Assembly (NCBI RefSeq): GCF_000763315.1 | Contig: NZ_JPST01000028.1 | Span: 1-64,000 of the forward strand | DNA length: 64,000 nt | Reading direction: 5' to 3' | Source: Thermoactinomyces daqus | Lineage (GTDB): Bacteria; Bacillota; Bacilli; Thermoactinomycetales; Thermoactinomycetaceae | In this document: one piece after another, positions 17,997-26,890 of the stretch | Numbering within the stretch: position 1 is the first letter of the stretch | Layout of the letters: every line of letters begins with the position of its first letter | Notes under the pieces: model-generated | Database searches by the model: none | Told to the model about the DNA's origin: nothing | Seen by the model: the letters and a program-made list of their open reading frames with translations, nothing else | Made by a program: the position numbers and the translations under genes

Positions 17997-18710
17997 TCAT
18001 TTTTCCTGAGGAATCAACAATGTTTGTTTGAGCGGGCCGGCACTCACCAATGCTTCCCCATACAATGCGCCGATCTGATGTCCCCACAACTGATCGCGGC
18101 CGCGGATCATGGCCAGATAAGTAGGGCTGTTCAGCGGTGTCTTCACCTCACCCTCATTGGGGTCAAACTGGCTTTTATAAGCCAAAAGCGCTTGCTGTTT
18201 GCGTTCGTAAACATCGGTTACATCAACAATCAGATCAGCCTTATGTACATTGTTGATAAAATAATAAAAAACCTGGTCAACCCGGTGAGCCGATTCTCCA
18301 CCCGGTGTCTGTTTCATCCGAATGGCCGCATCAAAAACCGCCTCTTTCACCATCCGGCTGCAAGCGACATGATCGGGATGCCGGTCTTCCCAGTACGGAG
18401 CCAGGACCACCCGGGGCTTTAATTGCCGGATCACCTGGGTCATTTTTAAAATCTGCTCCTCACTTCCACGGAGGCCCCGATCGGGAAAACCCAACTGGAT
18501 CGACCGGGAAATCCCCAGAATCTCCGCTGCAGCTTTCGCTTCTTCCCTCCGTCTTTCCACTGTGCCGTTGGAAGAAAGCTCCGCCTCGGTCAGATGGCAA
18601 ACTGCCACCGAGAACCCGTTTTCCGCGTGCTTAGCCAGGATTCCGCCAATCCCGATCTCCGCATCATCCGGATGAGCTCCAAATGCCAAGATATCTATGC
18701 TCTCGTTCAT
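17997..18710 (-). CDS. bshB1: Bacillithiol biosynthesis deacetylase
   Basis: Zinc-dependent deacetylase of the LmbE/PIG-L family that turns GlcNAc-malate into GlcN-malate. The zinc motif AHPDDAEIG lies at 12-20 and the second metal site is RHPDHVACS. 237 aa with the start at 18710, supported by AAGAGGAG; an in-frame start eight codons earlier lacks a suitable site. Located between mgsA and bshA as in B. subtilis. Confidence 0.95.
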   Translation of the reverse strand: MNESIDILAFGAHPDDAEIGIGGILAKHAENGFSVAVCHLTEAELSSNGTVERRREEAKAAAEILGISRSIQLGFPDRGLRGSEEQILKMTQVIRQLKPRVVLAPYWEDRHPDHVACSRMVKEAVFDAAIRMKQTPGGESAHRVDQVFYYFINNVHKADLIVDVTDVYERKQQALLAYKSQFDPNEGEVKTPLNSPTYLAMIRGRDQLWGHQIGALYGEALVSAGPLKQTLLIPQEK

Positions 18711-18730
18711 TTCGACTCCTCTTTTCTTCA

Positions 18731-19138
18731 TCAACTCTGATTCTTTCTCACGTAGTTGCGCCAGTTTAATTCCCCTTGTTCAATCGCCCGAATCATGATT
18801 TCCGCCGTCGCCAGATTGGTCGCGACAGGAATGTCATGAACATCGGCCAATCGCAAAAGCGCCAGGATATCCGGTTCATGCGGCTGCGCTGTCAATGGGT
18901 CGCGAAAAAAAACAATAAAATCCATCTCATTTTGCGCCACCAACGCCCCGATCTGCTGATCACCGCCCAAGGGACCGGACAAAAAACGATGCACTTTCAG
19001 TTCCGTCGCTTCCATAATCTTCGTTCCGGTGGTGCCTGTCGCATACAGCCGGTGCGGCTTCAAAAACGTTTCATAAGCGATGCAAAACCGGATCATATCT
19101 TCTTTTTTCTTATCATGGGCAATCAAGGCGATGTTCAA
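18731..19138 (-). CDS. mgsA: Methylglyoxal synthase
   Basis: Converts dihydroxyacetone phosphate to methylglyoxal and phosphate, a bypass of lower glycolysis. Short single-domain enzyme (135 aa) with ALIAHDKKK, the phosphate-binding [19 protein letters not shown] and [12 protein letters not shown] containing the catalytic Asp residues. The start is TTG at 19138, seven bases after GGGGGAAG, and overlaps the end of the preceding PLP-enzyme gene by 26 bases. Its product methylglyoxal is detoxified through bacillithiol, whose first two genes follow. Confidence 0.95.
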   Translation of the reverse strand: MNIALIAHDKKKEDMIRFCIAYETFLKPHRLYATGTTGTKIMEATELKVHRFLSGPLGGDQQIGALVAQNEMDFIVFFRDPLTAQPHEPDILALLRLADVHDIPVATNLATAEIMIRAIEQGELNWRNYVRKNQS

Positions 19139-20129
19139 CTGATCTTCCCCCCTGCAAAGAAGATGCGTGCGTAAAGAGAGCGGGTGTGCCGCCTGTATGC
19201 CAGAACAACAAATTTTTATCCGAGGCGTCTCTGTTTTTTACCTGGTCAATCAATCCTGCCAATGCTTTACCCGTATAGACCGGGTCGAGACACACCCCCT
19301 CCGTTTGTGCCAGAAGGCGTATCGCTTCATTTCCCTCCTCTGAAGGGACTCCATATTTTCGTCCGATATAGTCATCCAAAATCCGAACCGACTGAAGGGA
19401 AAACTCACCTGCTTCCCCGATTTCCCGCATCAGATTGTCACCCAGGTGCCTGACTTCCTGTTCAGCTTTCTCCTTTGACAGCCAAACGCTGATTCCCACC
19501 AGAAGGGTTCCGGCCGGATCACGTTCCTGTCCGCAGGCAAGACCGGCAAGCGTTCCCCCGGTTCCTGCCGGCAAATAGATTTCATCAAACGGCGGCAGGT
19601 TTTGTTGCTTGCGTTGACGCTCAAGCTCGTCCCATGCCAAGACGTAGCCGTAATCCCCCACTGCCGTCGATCCGCCGACAGGGATCACATAAGGCTTTCT
19701 CCCTTGTTCTCTCGCTTCTTCCGCCTTTTCTTCCATCGCCTGAAGCAGTCCTTCCGAGCCGTACGCCCCGGTTAAAAAGCAGGTGGCTCCGAGCAGATGA
19801 TCAAGCAGCAAATTCCCTTGAATGCTTCCCCATCGGCTTCCGGCAAAACAAAGCCAGGTGTCCAGCCCTGCCCGATTGGCCGCGGCAATAGTCAGCCGGG
19901 CATGGTTGGATTGCAGGCTGCCCCCAGTAATGATCAGATCGCATCCCTGCTCCAACGCTTCGCCAAGCAAAAACTCCAGCTTCCGCAACTTGTTGCCGCC
20001 AAAGGCGAAGCCGGTGAGATCATCCCGTTTTATCCAAACGCTTTTCGCCCCGATCGCCCGGGCAAAGCGGGGGAGAGGCATCAGCGGCGTTTCTCCCCAC
20101 AGAATCGGAAATCGTGGAAAATCAACCAC
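19113..20129 (-). CDS. PLP-dependent D-cysteine desulfhydrase / ACC deaminase family enzyme
   Basis: A 338-aa fold-type II PLP enzyme. The PLP-binding Lys lies in [16 protein letters not shown] (about residue 47-50), with the substrate-binding [14 protein letters not shown] and the C-terminal [11 protein letters not shown]. The family splits D-cysteine to pyruvate, sulfide and ammonia, or opens aminocyclopropane carboxylate; sequence by eye does not separate the two. GTG start with AAAGGAGAA upstream. It is inserted between dapB and mgsA, which are adjacent in B. subtilis, and overlaps mgsA by 26 bases, so it is fully part of the operon. Context with bacillithiol genes makes a cysteine-related role attractive but unproven. 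Confidence 0.85.
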   Translation of the reverse strand: MVDFPRFPILWGETPLMPLPRFARAIGAKSVWIKRDDLTGFAFGGNKLRKLEFLLGEALEQGCDLIITGGSLQSNHARLTIAAANRAGLDTWLCFAGSRWGSIQGNLLLDHLLGATCFLTGAYGSEGLLQAMEEKAEEAREQGRKPYVIPVGGSTAVGDYGYVLAWDELERQRKQQNLPPFDEIYLPAGTGGTLAGLACGQERDPAGTLLVGISVWLSKEKAEQEVRHLGDNLMREIGEAGEFSLQSVRILDDYIGRKYGVPSEEGNEAIRLLAQTEGVCLDPVYTGKALAGLIDQVKNRDASDKNLLFWHTGGTPALFTHASSLQGGRSVEHRLDCP

Positions 20130-20144
20130 GGCTATTCTCCTTTA

Positions 20145-20942
20145 TCAGTCCAGAATATTTTCCAGTCCATAAACCAGCTTGTCCAGTTCGATCACTTTTT
20201 CTATCGCCAGCTTAACCCCCGGCATGAAGGATTCGCGGTTTAATGAATCATGGCGCAGGGTGAGCAATTGCCCGTTTCCTCCGAACAGCACTTCCTGGTG
20301 GGCGACCAAGCCGGGCAGGCGGACGCTGTGAATGCGGAATCCCTGATAATATGCACCGCGGGCTCCGTCAAGGATCTCTTTTTCCTCCGGATGTCCCTGC
20401 TTCATCTCTTCCCGCGTCTGCACAATCATCTCCGCCGTTTTCACGGCCGTTCCCGACGGGGCATCCAGTTTGCGGTCATGGTGCGATTCGATAATCTCCA
20501 CATGCGGCATGTATTTGGCCGCCTGCTTGGCGAAAATCATCATCAAAACTGCACCAATCGCAAAGTTGGGAGCAATAATCGCACCGATCCCCTTGTTTTG
20601 GCACAGGGACGACAGGCGCTCTATTTCTTTTTCCGGCAGGCCGCTAGTGCCCACGACAGGACGGACACCCGCCTGAATGGCCAGCTCCATATTCTCCGCC
20701 ACCACATGGGGAGTGGTGAAATCAACGAGCACATCCGCTTTCGTCTGATTCAGCACCTCAGCAACAGAAGAGGTAAACGAAAGGCCATAGCGGCCCAGCC
20801 CCAATGTTTCCCCCACATCTTTTCCCGCTTCGGAACGGGATACGGCACCAACCAGTTGCAAATGCTCATGCTGGGACAGCATTTTTACGACTTCCCGGCC
20901 CATCCGGCCATTTGCGCCCGCAACGATGACTCGAATTCCCAT
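20145..20942 (-). CDS. dapB: 4-hydroxy-tetrahydrodipicolinate reductase
   Basis: Reduces the dihydrodipicolinate-level intermediate in lysine, diaminopimelate and (via dipicolinate) spore metabolism. GANGRMGREV is the nucleotide-binding loop, ESHHDRKLDAPSGTA the catalytic/substrate motif. 265 aa from the ATG at 20942; GAGAGG lies about ten bases upstream, and a 19-codon in-frame extension has no site. It follows ypjD by 25 bases. Confidence 0.96.
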   Translation of the reverse strand: MGIRVIVAGANGRMGREVVKMLSQHEHLQLVGAVSRSEAGKDVGETLGLGRYGLSFTSSVAEVLNQTKADVLVDFTTPHVVAENMELAIQAGVRPVVGTSGLPEKEIERLSSLCQNKGIGAIIAPNFAIGAVLMMIFAKQAAKYMPHVEIIESHHDRKLDAPSGTAVKTAEMIVQTREEMKQGHPEEKEILDGARGAYYQGFRIHSVRLPGLVAHQEVLFGGNGQLLTLRHDSLNRESFMPGVKLAIEKVIELDKLVYGLENILD

Positions 20943-20967
20943 GATGTCTGAACCTCTCTTCATGCTG

Positions 20968-21297
20968 TTATTCTTCGATCCGCGTCCACCGATTGGCATC
21001 GCGAACCCGATATTTTTCCATCACTTCATTAAAAGCCTGTTCCAGATCAATTCCAAGCGAATTGGCAAAACAGGTCACAATAAAGATGATATCTCCCAAT
21101 TCATTGGCAATCGTATTTTCCTCTTCCCCCGGTTTTTTTGGCTTTTCCCCGTAAAGGTGGTTTACCTCCCGGGCCAATTCCCCCACTTCTTCGGTCATAC
21201 GTGCCAACATCGACAGAGGTTTGAAATATCCCTCTTTAAACTGACTGATATATTCATGTACTTCTTGCTGAACTTCTTTCAGCGTTTTACTCTCCAT
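20968..21297 (-). CDS. ypjD: MazG-type nucleotide pyrophosphohydrolase (YpjD)
   Basis: 109-aa all-alpha NTP pyrophosphohydrolase. The EEVGELAREVNHLYG and NELGDIIFIVTCFAN helices supply the EExxE and ExxD acidic metal ligands. Expected role: hydrolysis of non-canonical nucleoside triphosphates. First gene of the operon running to birA; same position as B. subtilis ypjD, just before dapB. Confidence 0.92.
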   Translation of the reverse strand: MESKTLKEVQQEVHEYISQFKEGYFKPLSMLARMTEEVGELAREVNHLYGEKPKKPGEEENTIANELGDIIFIVTCFANSLGIDLEQAFNEVMEKYRVRDANRWTRIEE

Positions 21298-21383
21298 CGG
21301 CCATCACCCTCCCGATTCTATCATGTTACCGAAGTCCTCGGATAAACTCAATGCTTTCACCCGGGATCATGCCAAATCGTGCA

Positions 21384-21412
21384 TTGATGAAGCATTTTTG
21401 GAAATGTATAAT
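21384..21412 (+). promoter_or_regulatory. Candidate sigma-A promoter of ypjC
   Basis: TTGATG (21384-21389), a 17-base spacer and a perfect TATAAT (21407-21412). The expected transcript start is near 21419, only a few bases before the ATG at 21424, which supports the downstream ATG at 21451 as the real start. Confidence 0.6.
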
Positions 21413-21450
21413 ATAGCAGAATCATGATTCCAGTTAAGGGCGGGTCAACC

Positions 21451-22332
21451 ATGAAACACAAGCTGACTTACCATTTCAGAAACGTTTTGCTCATTTTTCT
21501 CGGTTCGCTCATCTTTTCATTCGCCATCAATTACTTTACCATTCCCAGCCATTTATCCGAAGGTGGTTTTACGGGAATCGGCCTGCTCACCTATTATTTG
21601 TTCCGTTGGTCACCCGGAATCGTCATTTTCGTCCTCAATATTCCCCTCTTGCTCATCGGTTATAAAGTGTTTGGCAAACAGACCTTTATCTATACGATCA
21701 TCGGCATTGCGGCTGTCTCCTTGATGTTGGAAGTGACGACGGATCTCCCGAAAATCTGGGGTCCCCCGCCGCATGATACACTTCTGTGCGCCCTTTATAC
21801 CGGAGTTTTGTCGGGAATCGGGCTGGGGCTGATCTTCCGGATTGGCGGTACCACCGGCGGGGCGGATATCATCGCCCGGCTCGGCAACAAGTATCTGGGA
21901 TGGAGTGTCGGCCGCACCATGTTCCTGTTTGACTTTACCGCCATTTTTATCTCCATCTTCATCATCGGTCGGGAAAAAGCGATGTACACCCTGGTCGCGG
22001 TGTTTATCAGCGCCCGTGTGATCGACTTTGTCATCGAAGGCTTGAGCGCCTCAAAAGCGGCCACCATCATCTCCAACAAACCCCAGGAATTGGCCGGGTT
22101 TATCACCAAAATAATGAACCGCGGAGTTACGATCCTCGAAGGCCGCGGCGGTTATACCGGCAAAACCCGGGAGGTTTTGTATGTCGTCGTCGCCCCGAAT
22201 GAACTTCCCAAATTAAAGCAGATTGTCGACAAAATCGATCCGCAAGCCTTTGTGGTTGTCCATGATGCCCGGGATGTTCTGGGGGAAGGATTTACCTTTG
22301 GCAACGGCGGCATAAAAAACAACAACGGTTAA
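21451..22332 (+). CDS. ypjC: YitT/YpjC-family membrane protein with DUF2179 domain
   Basis: A 293-aa integral membrane protein. Five or so hydrophobic segments fill the first 200 residues, with the family marker FRIGGTTGGADIIARLGNKY near 135-155, followed by a soluble C-terminal domain of about 80 residues (DUF2179) containing RGVTILEGRGGYTGK. Family function is unknown; transport has been suggested. Start 21451 is chosen from the promoter position and an AAGGGCGGG just upstream. In B. subtilis ypjC lies in the same neighbourhood but collinear with its neighbours; here it is divergent from ypjD. Confidence 0.88.
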   Translation: MKHKLTYHFRNVLLIFLGSLIFSFAINYFTIPSHLSEGGFTGIGLLTYYLFRWSPGIVIFVLNIPLLLIGYKVFGKQTFIYTIIGIAAVSLMLEVTTDLPKIWGPPPHDTLLCALYTGVLSGIGLGLIFRIGGTTGGADIIARLGNKYLGWSVGRTMFLFDFTAIFISIFIIGREKAMYTLVAVFISARVIDFVIEGLSASKAATIISNKPQELAGFITKIMNRGVTILEGRGGYTGKTREVLYVVVAPNELPKLKQIVDKIDPQAFVVVHDARDVLGEGFTFGNGGIKNNNG

Positions 22333-22334
22333 GA

Positions 22335-22370
22335 AAAAACCCGATCCTTCTGTCCAGGAACGGGTTTTTT
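22335..22370. terminator. Bidirectional terminator between ypjC and the rph-like gene
   Basis: AAAAAACCCG...CGGGTTTTTT with an inner TCC/GGA pairing. It lies between two convergent genes and has an A-run on one side and a T-run on the other, so it can end both transcripts. Confidence 0.85.
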
Positions 22371-22378
22371 CAGCTGGA

Positions 22379-25072
22379 TTATATTTTTGCCGGCTGCTCC
22401 AATATCTCCACTACCCCCTGTGTACCATCCACACGAACAAACTGGCCGTCTTTCAATCGCTCCGTCGCACGATCAATACCGACAACAGCCGGAATCCCGT
22501 ACTCCCTGGCCACGACGGAACCATGAGTCATCAATCCCCCGGCCTCCATGATCAGCGCTCTGGCGGAGTGGAACAAAGGGGTCCAGCCCGGATCGGTATA
22601 GGGAGCAACGAGAATATCCCCTTTTTCCAGATTCCCTTCTTCCAGGTTACGCACCACCTTGACATAGCCTTCAGCAAGGCCGGGGGATACCGGAATTCCG
22701 GACAAAGCGCCGGGAGGAACCTGCACACCGCTTCTCCTGCCGGTGATCACTTCGCCTTCGCTGGTCATCACCCGCGGCGGTGTCATTTTTTCATATCGGG
22801 CAAACTCCTGTTTGCGCATGGCGATCAACCGGGCGACATCCTCCAACCGGTTTTCCAGCAGAGCGATGATTTCATCCAAGGTCAGATAAAAAAGATCTTC
22901 TTCATGCTCGATTGTTCCCCTTTCACGCAAAAACCGCCCCTCTTCCAGAATCGCTTGCCGGTAATGATCAAAACATCGGATGATCATATACTTGGGAAGT
23001 TCACGAAGCCCCATCAGATTGCGATAGACCGCGATCAGGCGGGAAATCCACTTCCGTTTCAAATATCCGCCCCGTTTTTTCCTTAAGCAGGCCAGAATCT
23101 CCTGTGCCGCCTCCTCCGCTTCCTTTTTGCCACGGTTGAATTTCTTTCGATGTTCCCCCGGTTCATTGCTGCGCATATGGCTTAAAATAGAGGGAACGAG
23201 CATCGTCGGCGATTCGCGCCACCTCTTCCTCGTCAGATCGATTTCCCCCGGACAGCGCATACCGTACCGTTCCATAAACCGGTGCAACTCTTTCTTAAAT
23301 TCGGAACCTCCCGGAAACAGAACCAGCCCTTCATAAAACGTGCGATCCTCCGCTCTGTCAAGATAAGCGGCCAGCTGGGGATACGGCCGCAGGAGATCAG
23401 CCAGATCACCGATCATCAATCCCATTTCGCTCGTCACATTGCCGGGCAGCGATTTGTTCAAAGCGGCGATCTTTTCTGCTTGATCCTCTCCCAGCCACTT
23501 TTTGCCGAGATGCAAAAGCATTCTTTGCGCAACGAACGCCGCCAGCAGTCCGGGAGCCAATTCACGTCCATAAAACGATATCCAGTTTGCGATCCTGGCT
23601 CGAATCCGCTTGATCCGTTCCGGTCCGTTGACGGAAAAAATCTCGTTTTGGCACCGGGCGACGGCTTTCTCGACTGCTGCTTCCGCCCTCCGTGCCACAT
23701 CCTGCAGATTTTTGCTGAACATCGTTTTTATCAGCCTCGGATATCCTTTAAGCATGCTGAAATAAAAAATCCCGATCAGGGGAATCATCTTGCATTTGGA
23801 AGCACGGTACAATGCGGCCTCCTTTAAAAAATCTTCACGGGCAAGGAAACGGGAGAGCGCATCGCTCATCAATTCATCATTGCTCTTGAGCGACCGGGGC
23901 AAACCTTTCCGAAATACTTTCCAGTACATCAGTTCCGTTGGATCAAAATAAAGCCTGCCTCCTGCTTCCACCAACATCCTGCCACGCGAATCCCCGGATC
24001 TCCTGCCTAATGGCATCAACGTCCGCCAAACCGAAAGCGCCAGCGGTTTCATCGCGTCCGTCATCATCTGGGTGTGGCCAAACGAGCAAAACACACGCAA
24101 GCGCCCGTCAAGATGGGGAGGAAGAGGAAAAAGAGTGGTGATCGGCCGGCTTTGCAGGACAAAAAAGCGGTCACCGGACAATCCCCATTCGATATCCTGG
24201 GCTGCCCCGCAGTGACATTCAATCTTTTTGCCCAGCTCGGCCAGTTTCAAAATTTGCTCATCGGAAAGAGCCTGTTTCCTGCCCAGCTCGGGAGAGAGTT
24301 CGACGACCTCCATCCCTCCATTTCGCGCGGGAAGAATCACCTTGTTCTTTTCACTGATTTGCTTTTTCACAATTTCTCCGTTTCGGACCTGATAAAGATC
24401 GGCTGAGACAATACCGGAGACCAACGCTTCACCGAGTCCAAAACCGGCTTCGATGGAGATCGTCCCACGATGACCGGAAACCGGATCAGCAGTAAATAAA
24501 ATGCCGGAGACCTCAGACATGACCATCTTTTGCACCATTACAGACAAAAAGACAGTGCGGTGAGCAAAACCGTTCTTAATCCGATAGAGGATGGCCCTGT
24601 CTGTAAACAGCGATGCCCAGCACCTTTTTACAGCTTCGAGCAGTCGGGCAGCGCCTTGCACATTTAATATCGTATCCTGTTGTCCGGCAAATGAGGCTGT
24701 CGGAAGATCTTCAGCCGTAGCACTGGAGCGAACCGCATAAGCATGCTCCTGTCCCGATTGTTCCCATGCCCCGATGATTTCTGCCTCAAGATCGGCAGGG
24801 ATGGGAAGCGATTGCAAGTGATCACGAATCTGCCGGCCCATAATCCGCACATCTTCAAGCTGACCGGGCCGAAGTCGATCAAGCGAATCAAAAAACCGCT
24901 TCATATCCTCGCTAGTTTCAATAAAGCGGCGGTATGCTTCAGTCGTAATGCAAAATCCCTCAGGCACCGGAAACCCCGCTCTGAGCAACTCACCCAAGTT
25001 GGCAGCTTTGCCTCCGACTTCAGGGAGATTTCTACGATCAATCTCATGCAAGTGCATCACAACTCCGGCCAT
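22379..25072 (-). CDS. rph: Rifampin phosphotransferase-family dikinase (PEP-synthase-like)
   Basis: An 897-aa three-domain enzyme. The N-terminal ATP-grasp region (about 1-330) has GGKAANLGEL, YAVRSSATAEDLPTASFAGQ and DIEWGLSGDRFFVLQSRPIT. A central helical domain (about 330-790) starts with HTQMMTDAMKPLALSVWR, matching the rifampin-binding part of RPH rather than PEP synthase. The swivelling His domain has GGLMTHGSVVAREYGIPAVVG with the phospho-His at about residue 850. PEP synthase would carry a PEP-binding barrel after the His domain; here the His domain is at the C-terminus, as in RPH. RPH phosphorylates rifamycins using ATP. GGAGGAGGAG lies upstream of the ATG. An insertion relative to the B. 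subtilis ypj region. Substrate is inferred, not shown. Confidence 0.88.
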   Translation of the reverse strand: MAGVVMHLHEIDRRNLPEVGGKAANLGELLRAGFPVPEGFCITTEAYRRFIETSEDMKRFFDSLDRLRPGQLEDVRIMGRQIRDHLQSLPIPADLEAEIIGAWEQSGQEHAYAVRSSATAEDLPTASFAGQQDTILNVQGAARLLEAVKRCWASLFTDRAILYRIKNGFAHRTVFLSVMVQKMVMSEVSGILFTADPVSGHRGTISIEAGFGLGEALVSGIVSADLYQVRNGEIVKKQISEKNKVILPARNGGMEVVELSPELGRKQALSDEQILKLAELGKKIECHCGAAQDIEWGLSGDRFFVLQSRPITTLFPLPPHLDGRLRVFCSFGHTQMMTDAMKPLALSVWRTLMPLGRRSGDSRGRMLVEAGGRLYFDPTELMYWKVFRKGLPRSLKSNDELMSDALSRFLAREDFLKEAALYRASKCKMIPLIGIFYFSMLKGYPRLIKTMFSKNLQDVARRAEAAVEKAVARCQNEIFSVNGPERIKRIRARIANWISFYGRELAPGLLAAFVAQRMLLHLGKKWLGEDQAEKIAALNKSLPGNVTSEMGLMIGDLADLLRPYPQLAAYLDRAEDRTFYEGLVLFPGGSEFKKELHRFMERYGMRCPGEIDLTRKRWRESPTMLVPSILSHMRSNEPGEHRKKFNRGKKEAEEAAQEILACLRKKRGGYLKRKWISRLIAVYRNLMGLRELPKYMIIRCFDHYRQAILEEGRFLRERGTIEHEEDLFYLTLDEIIALLENRLEDVARLIAMRKQEFARYEKMTPPRVMTSEGEVITGRRSGVQVPPGALSGIPVSPGLAEGYVKVVRNLEEGNLEKGDILVAPYTDPGWTPLFHSARALIMEAGGLMTHGSVVAREYGIPAVVGIDRATERLKDGQFVRVDGTQGVVEILEQPAKI

Positions 25073-25275
25073 CTTGGATCACTCCTCCTCCATCCAAAGA
25101 AAATTAAGACTATTCCATCCGCCCGTCTTTTGTTTTTACCACTGCATCATCACTTCAAATCCGCTCCGACCAAAATCCTGCACCTTGTCTGGCCTGAAAC
25201 AATACACTAAATAAATCCATCTCCCCCGCCACATAATAAGATCATCATATTTTTCAGGGATTGGAGGGAAGGAGA

Positions 25276-25968
25276 ATGAAGCACAGCAAATCGGAAAAAC
25301 AGATTGCCGGGGAAAAAGCGACGGATTACATAAAAGACGGAATGGTGGTCGGGCTCGGAACCGGCTCCACTGTGTATTACACCATTAAACGGCTGGGTAC
25401 CCTGGTGAAGAAAGGACTGAAGATTGAAGCGGTCTCCACTTCTTCCGCCACAACAAAACTGGCCAAATCTCTGGGCATTCCCCTGGTTTCGGCCAATGAT
25501 GTCTCCCGGATCGATGTCACGATAGACGGAGCCGACGAAATCGATCCCCGTTTTTACGCCATTAAAGGGGGTGGCGGAGCCCTTCTGTATGAAAAAATTG
25601 TCGCAACGATCTCCCGGAAAGTAATTTGCGTCGTCGATTCAACCAAGCTGACAAACCAGATCGGCCGCTTTCCCCTCCCGGTGGAAGTAGTACCTTTTGC
25701 CTATAAACACGTTCTTAAAAAATTGGCAAAGAATGGACTCGAAGCAACCCTCCGTCTGAACGAAGATAAAAAGCCGTATCTCACGGATGAAAAAAACATG
25801 ATTCTCGACCTCCGTCTCGGACGGATTGAGTCTCCGACGGAATTGGCGGATTGGCTAAACGGAATCCCCGGGATTGTCGAACACGGACTGTTTATCGATT
25901 TAATCAACGAAGTCATGGTGGGAGAAAAAAATCTGTGCAAAATACTCAAACGAAAACAAGACCGTTAA
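25276..25968 (+). CDS. rpiA: Ribose-5-phosphate isomerase A
   Basis: Interconverts ribose-5-phosphate and ribulose-5-phosphate in the pentose phosphate pathway. All RpiA signatures are visible: GLGTGSTVYYT (phosphate loop), VTIDGADEID (catalytic Asp) and IKGGGGALLYEKIVA (catalytic Lys/Glu). 230 aa from the ATG at 25276, preceded by GGAGGGAAGGAG. Single plus-strand gene, divergent from the rph-like gene and convergent with ypjB; insertion relative to B. subtilis. Confidence 0.95.
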   Translation: MKHSKSEKQIAGEKATDYIKDGMVVGLGTGSTVYYTIKRLGTLVKKGLKIEAVSTSSATTKLAKSLGIPLVSANDVSRIDVTIDGADEIDPRFYAIKGGGGALLYEKIVATISRKVICVVDSTKLTNQIGRFPLPVEVVPFAYKHVLKKLAKNGLEATLRLNEDKKPYLTDEKNMILDLRLGRIESPTELADWLNGIPGIVEHGLFIDLINEVMVGEKNLCKILKRKQDR

Positions 25969-25992
25969 GAGAAGCGCAGTTCCATGCTCTTC

Positions 25993-26787
25993 TCACGCAT
26001 ACGGAGAAGCCTCCCTGTTTTCCCTGTACTTTCGCCAACTGACAAATCCGAGCACACTGGCGATCAACCCGCTCACCCACAAAATCACTTTGAAAAAATC
26101 ACCTTCATTCCAGCGATATACGGTCGCCATCACATCCCGTTCCGATCCGAAAAAAAGGGGATTGAGCAAACTCTTAAGCTGTGTCACCCCGATTTTCAGT
26201 TTGTCCATTTCCGTTTGATTGCGCAAAAAAGTGACCAATGAATCGACTTTGCTGATCGTAAAAGGGCTTTTGGCCACGATCAACGCCGGCCGGATGATCT
26301 GATAATGTTCATAAAACTGGTCGACCCCCTCTTGCACGGCATGACGATCGTTCATCCTGATCGCTTCGTCAATCATATCCAGATCTTTTTTCAATGGCTG
26401 ATAATATTGCTGCCACATCGGTTGATTGGGATGGGTGAGTGCATCAAAAGCCAGCTGTAGGCGGGCAGCCGCATCCGCGATTTCCTTGCTGTTTGGCTGT
26501 ACCCGGTTTAACGCCCCCTCCATCTCCATGATCACTTCCGCCAAAGCATGAATTGACTCAATCCGCAAATTCAGTTTGGTAAAATCCGCTTTGGAAAAAC
26601 GGCCCGACAACTTCAACAGTTGGTCTCTCGCCTTTATGTATTCACCGGCACCGGCCCATTTGGCCACTTGATTAGCAAGGCGCGACCACTCCTCAGTCTC
26701 CAAAGAACGCATGCCGGTTGCATGAACGGCAGGGACCATCATTTGAAACAGGCAGGCAAAGATCACTGTCAGCCAAAATGTTCGCAA
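25993..26787 (-). CDS. ypjB: Sporulation protein YpjB
   Basis: A 264-aa exported, C-terminally anchored protein. A signal-like hydrophobic segment (about 4-24, ending PAVHATG), a long helical extracytoplasmic domain, and one C-terminal membrane helix (FFKVILWVSGLIASVLGFVSW) before a basic tail. Architecture, length and position between ypjA and ypjC fit YpjB, a protein of unknown mechanism needed for full sporulation in B. subtilis. The TTG at 26787 is chosen because AAAGGAG lies eight bases upstream; an in-frame GTG eight codons earlier has no site. Confidence 0.82.
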   Translation of the reverse strand: MRTFWLTVIFACLFQMMVPAVHATGMRSLETEEWSRLANQVAKWAGAGEYIKARDQLLKLSGRFSKADFTKLNLRIESIHALAEVIMEMEGALNRVQPNSKEIADAAARLQLAFDALTHPNQPMWQQYYQPLKKDLDMIDEAIRMNDRHAVQEGVDQFYEHYQIIRPALIVAKSPFTISKVDSLVTFLRNQTEMDKLKIGVTQLKSLLNPLFFGSERDVMATVYRWNEGDFFKVILWVSGLIASVLGFVSWRKYRENREASPYA

Positions 26788-26860
26788 AGGTCCCACTCCT
26801 TTCTGAATCACCGATCACCTTACCTCATCCTATTCAGCTTGTTCATTCCGTTATGCCCGC

Positions 26861-26890
26861 AAAAATAAAAAAGCCGGTTATTTCCCGGCT
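26861..26890 (-). terminator. Terminator of ypjA
   Basis: On the minus strand AGCCGG-N7-CCGGCT is followed by TTTTTATTTTT. The 5' arm overlaps the last codons and stop of ypjA. It separates ypjA from ypjB, so ypjB needs its own promoter. Confidence 0.8.

Noticed and set aside
17253-18422. Long plus-strand open frame opposite bshA and bshB1
   Set aside because: Antisense shadow of two well-supported genes; no family resemblance.
22379-25072. Phosphoenolpyruvate synthase (ppsA) for the dikinase gene
   Set aside because: The phospho-His domain is at the C-terminus and the PEP-binding barrel is missing; the domain order is that of rifampin phosphotransferase.
25073-25275. Rifamycin-associated element upstream of the rph-like gene
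   Set aside because: No GGGGCTTGCGGCAAGGCCC-like inverted repeat was found in the interval with rpiA.
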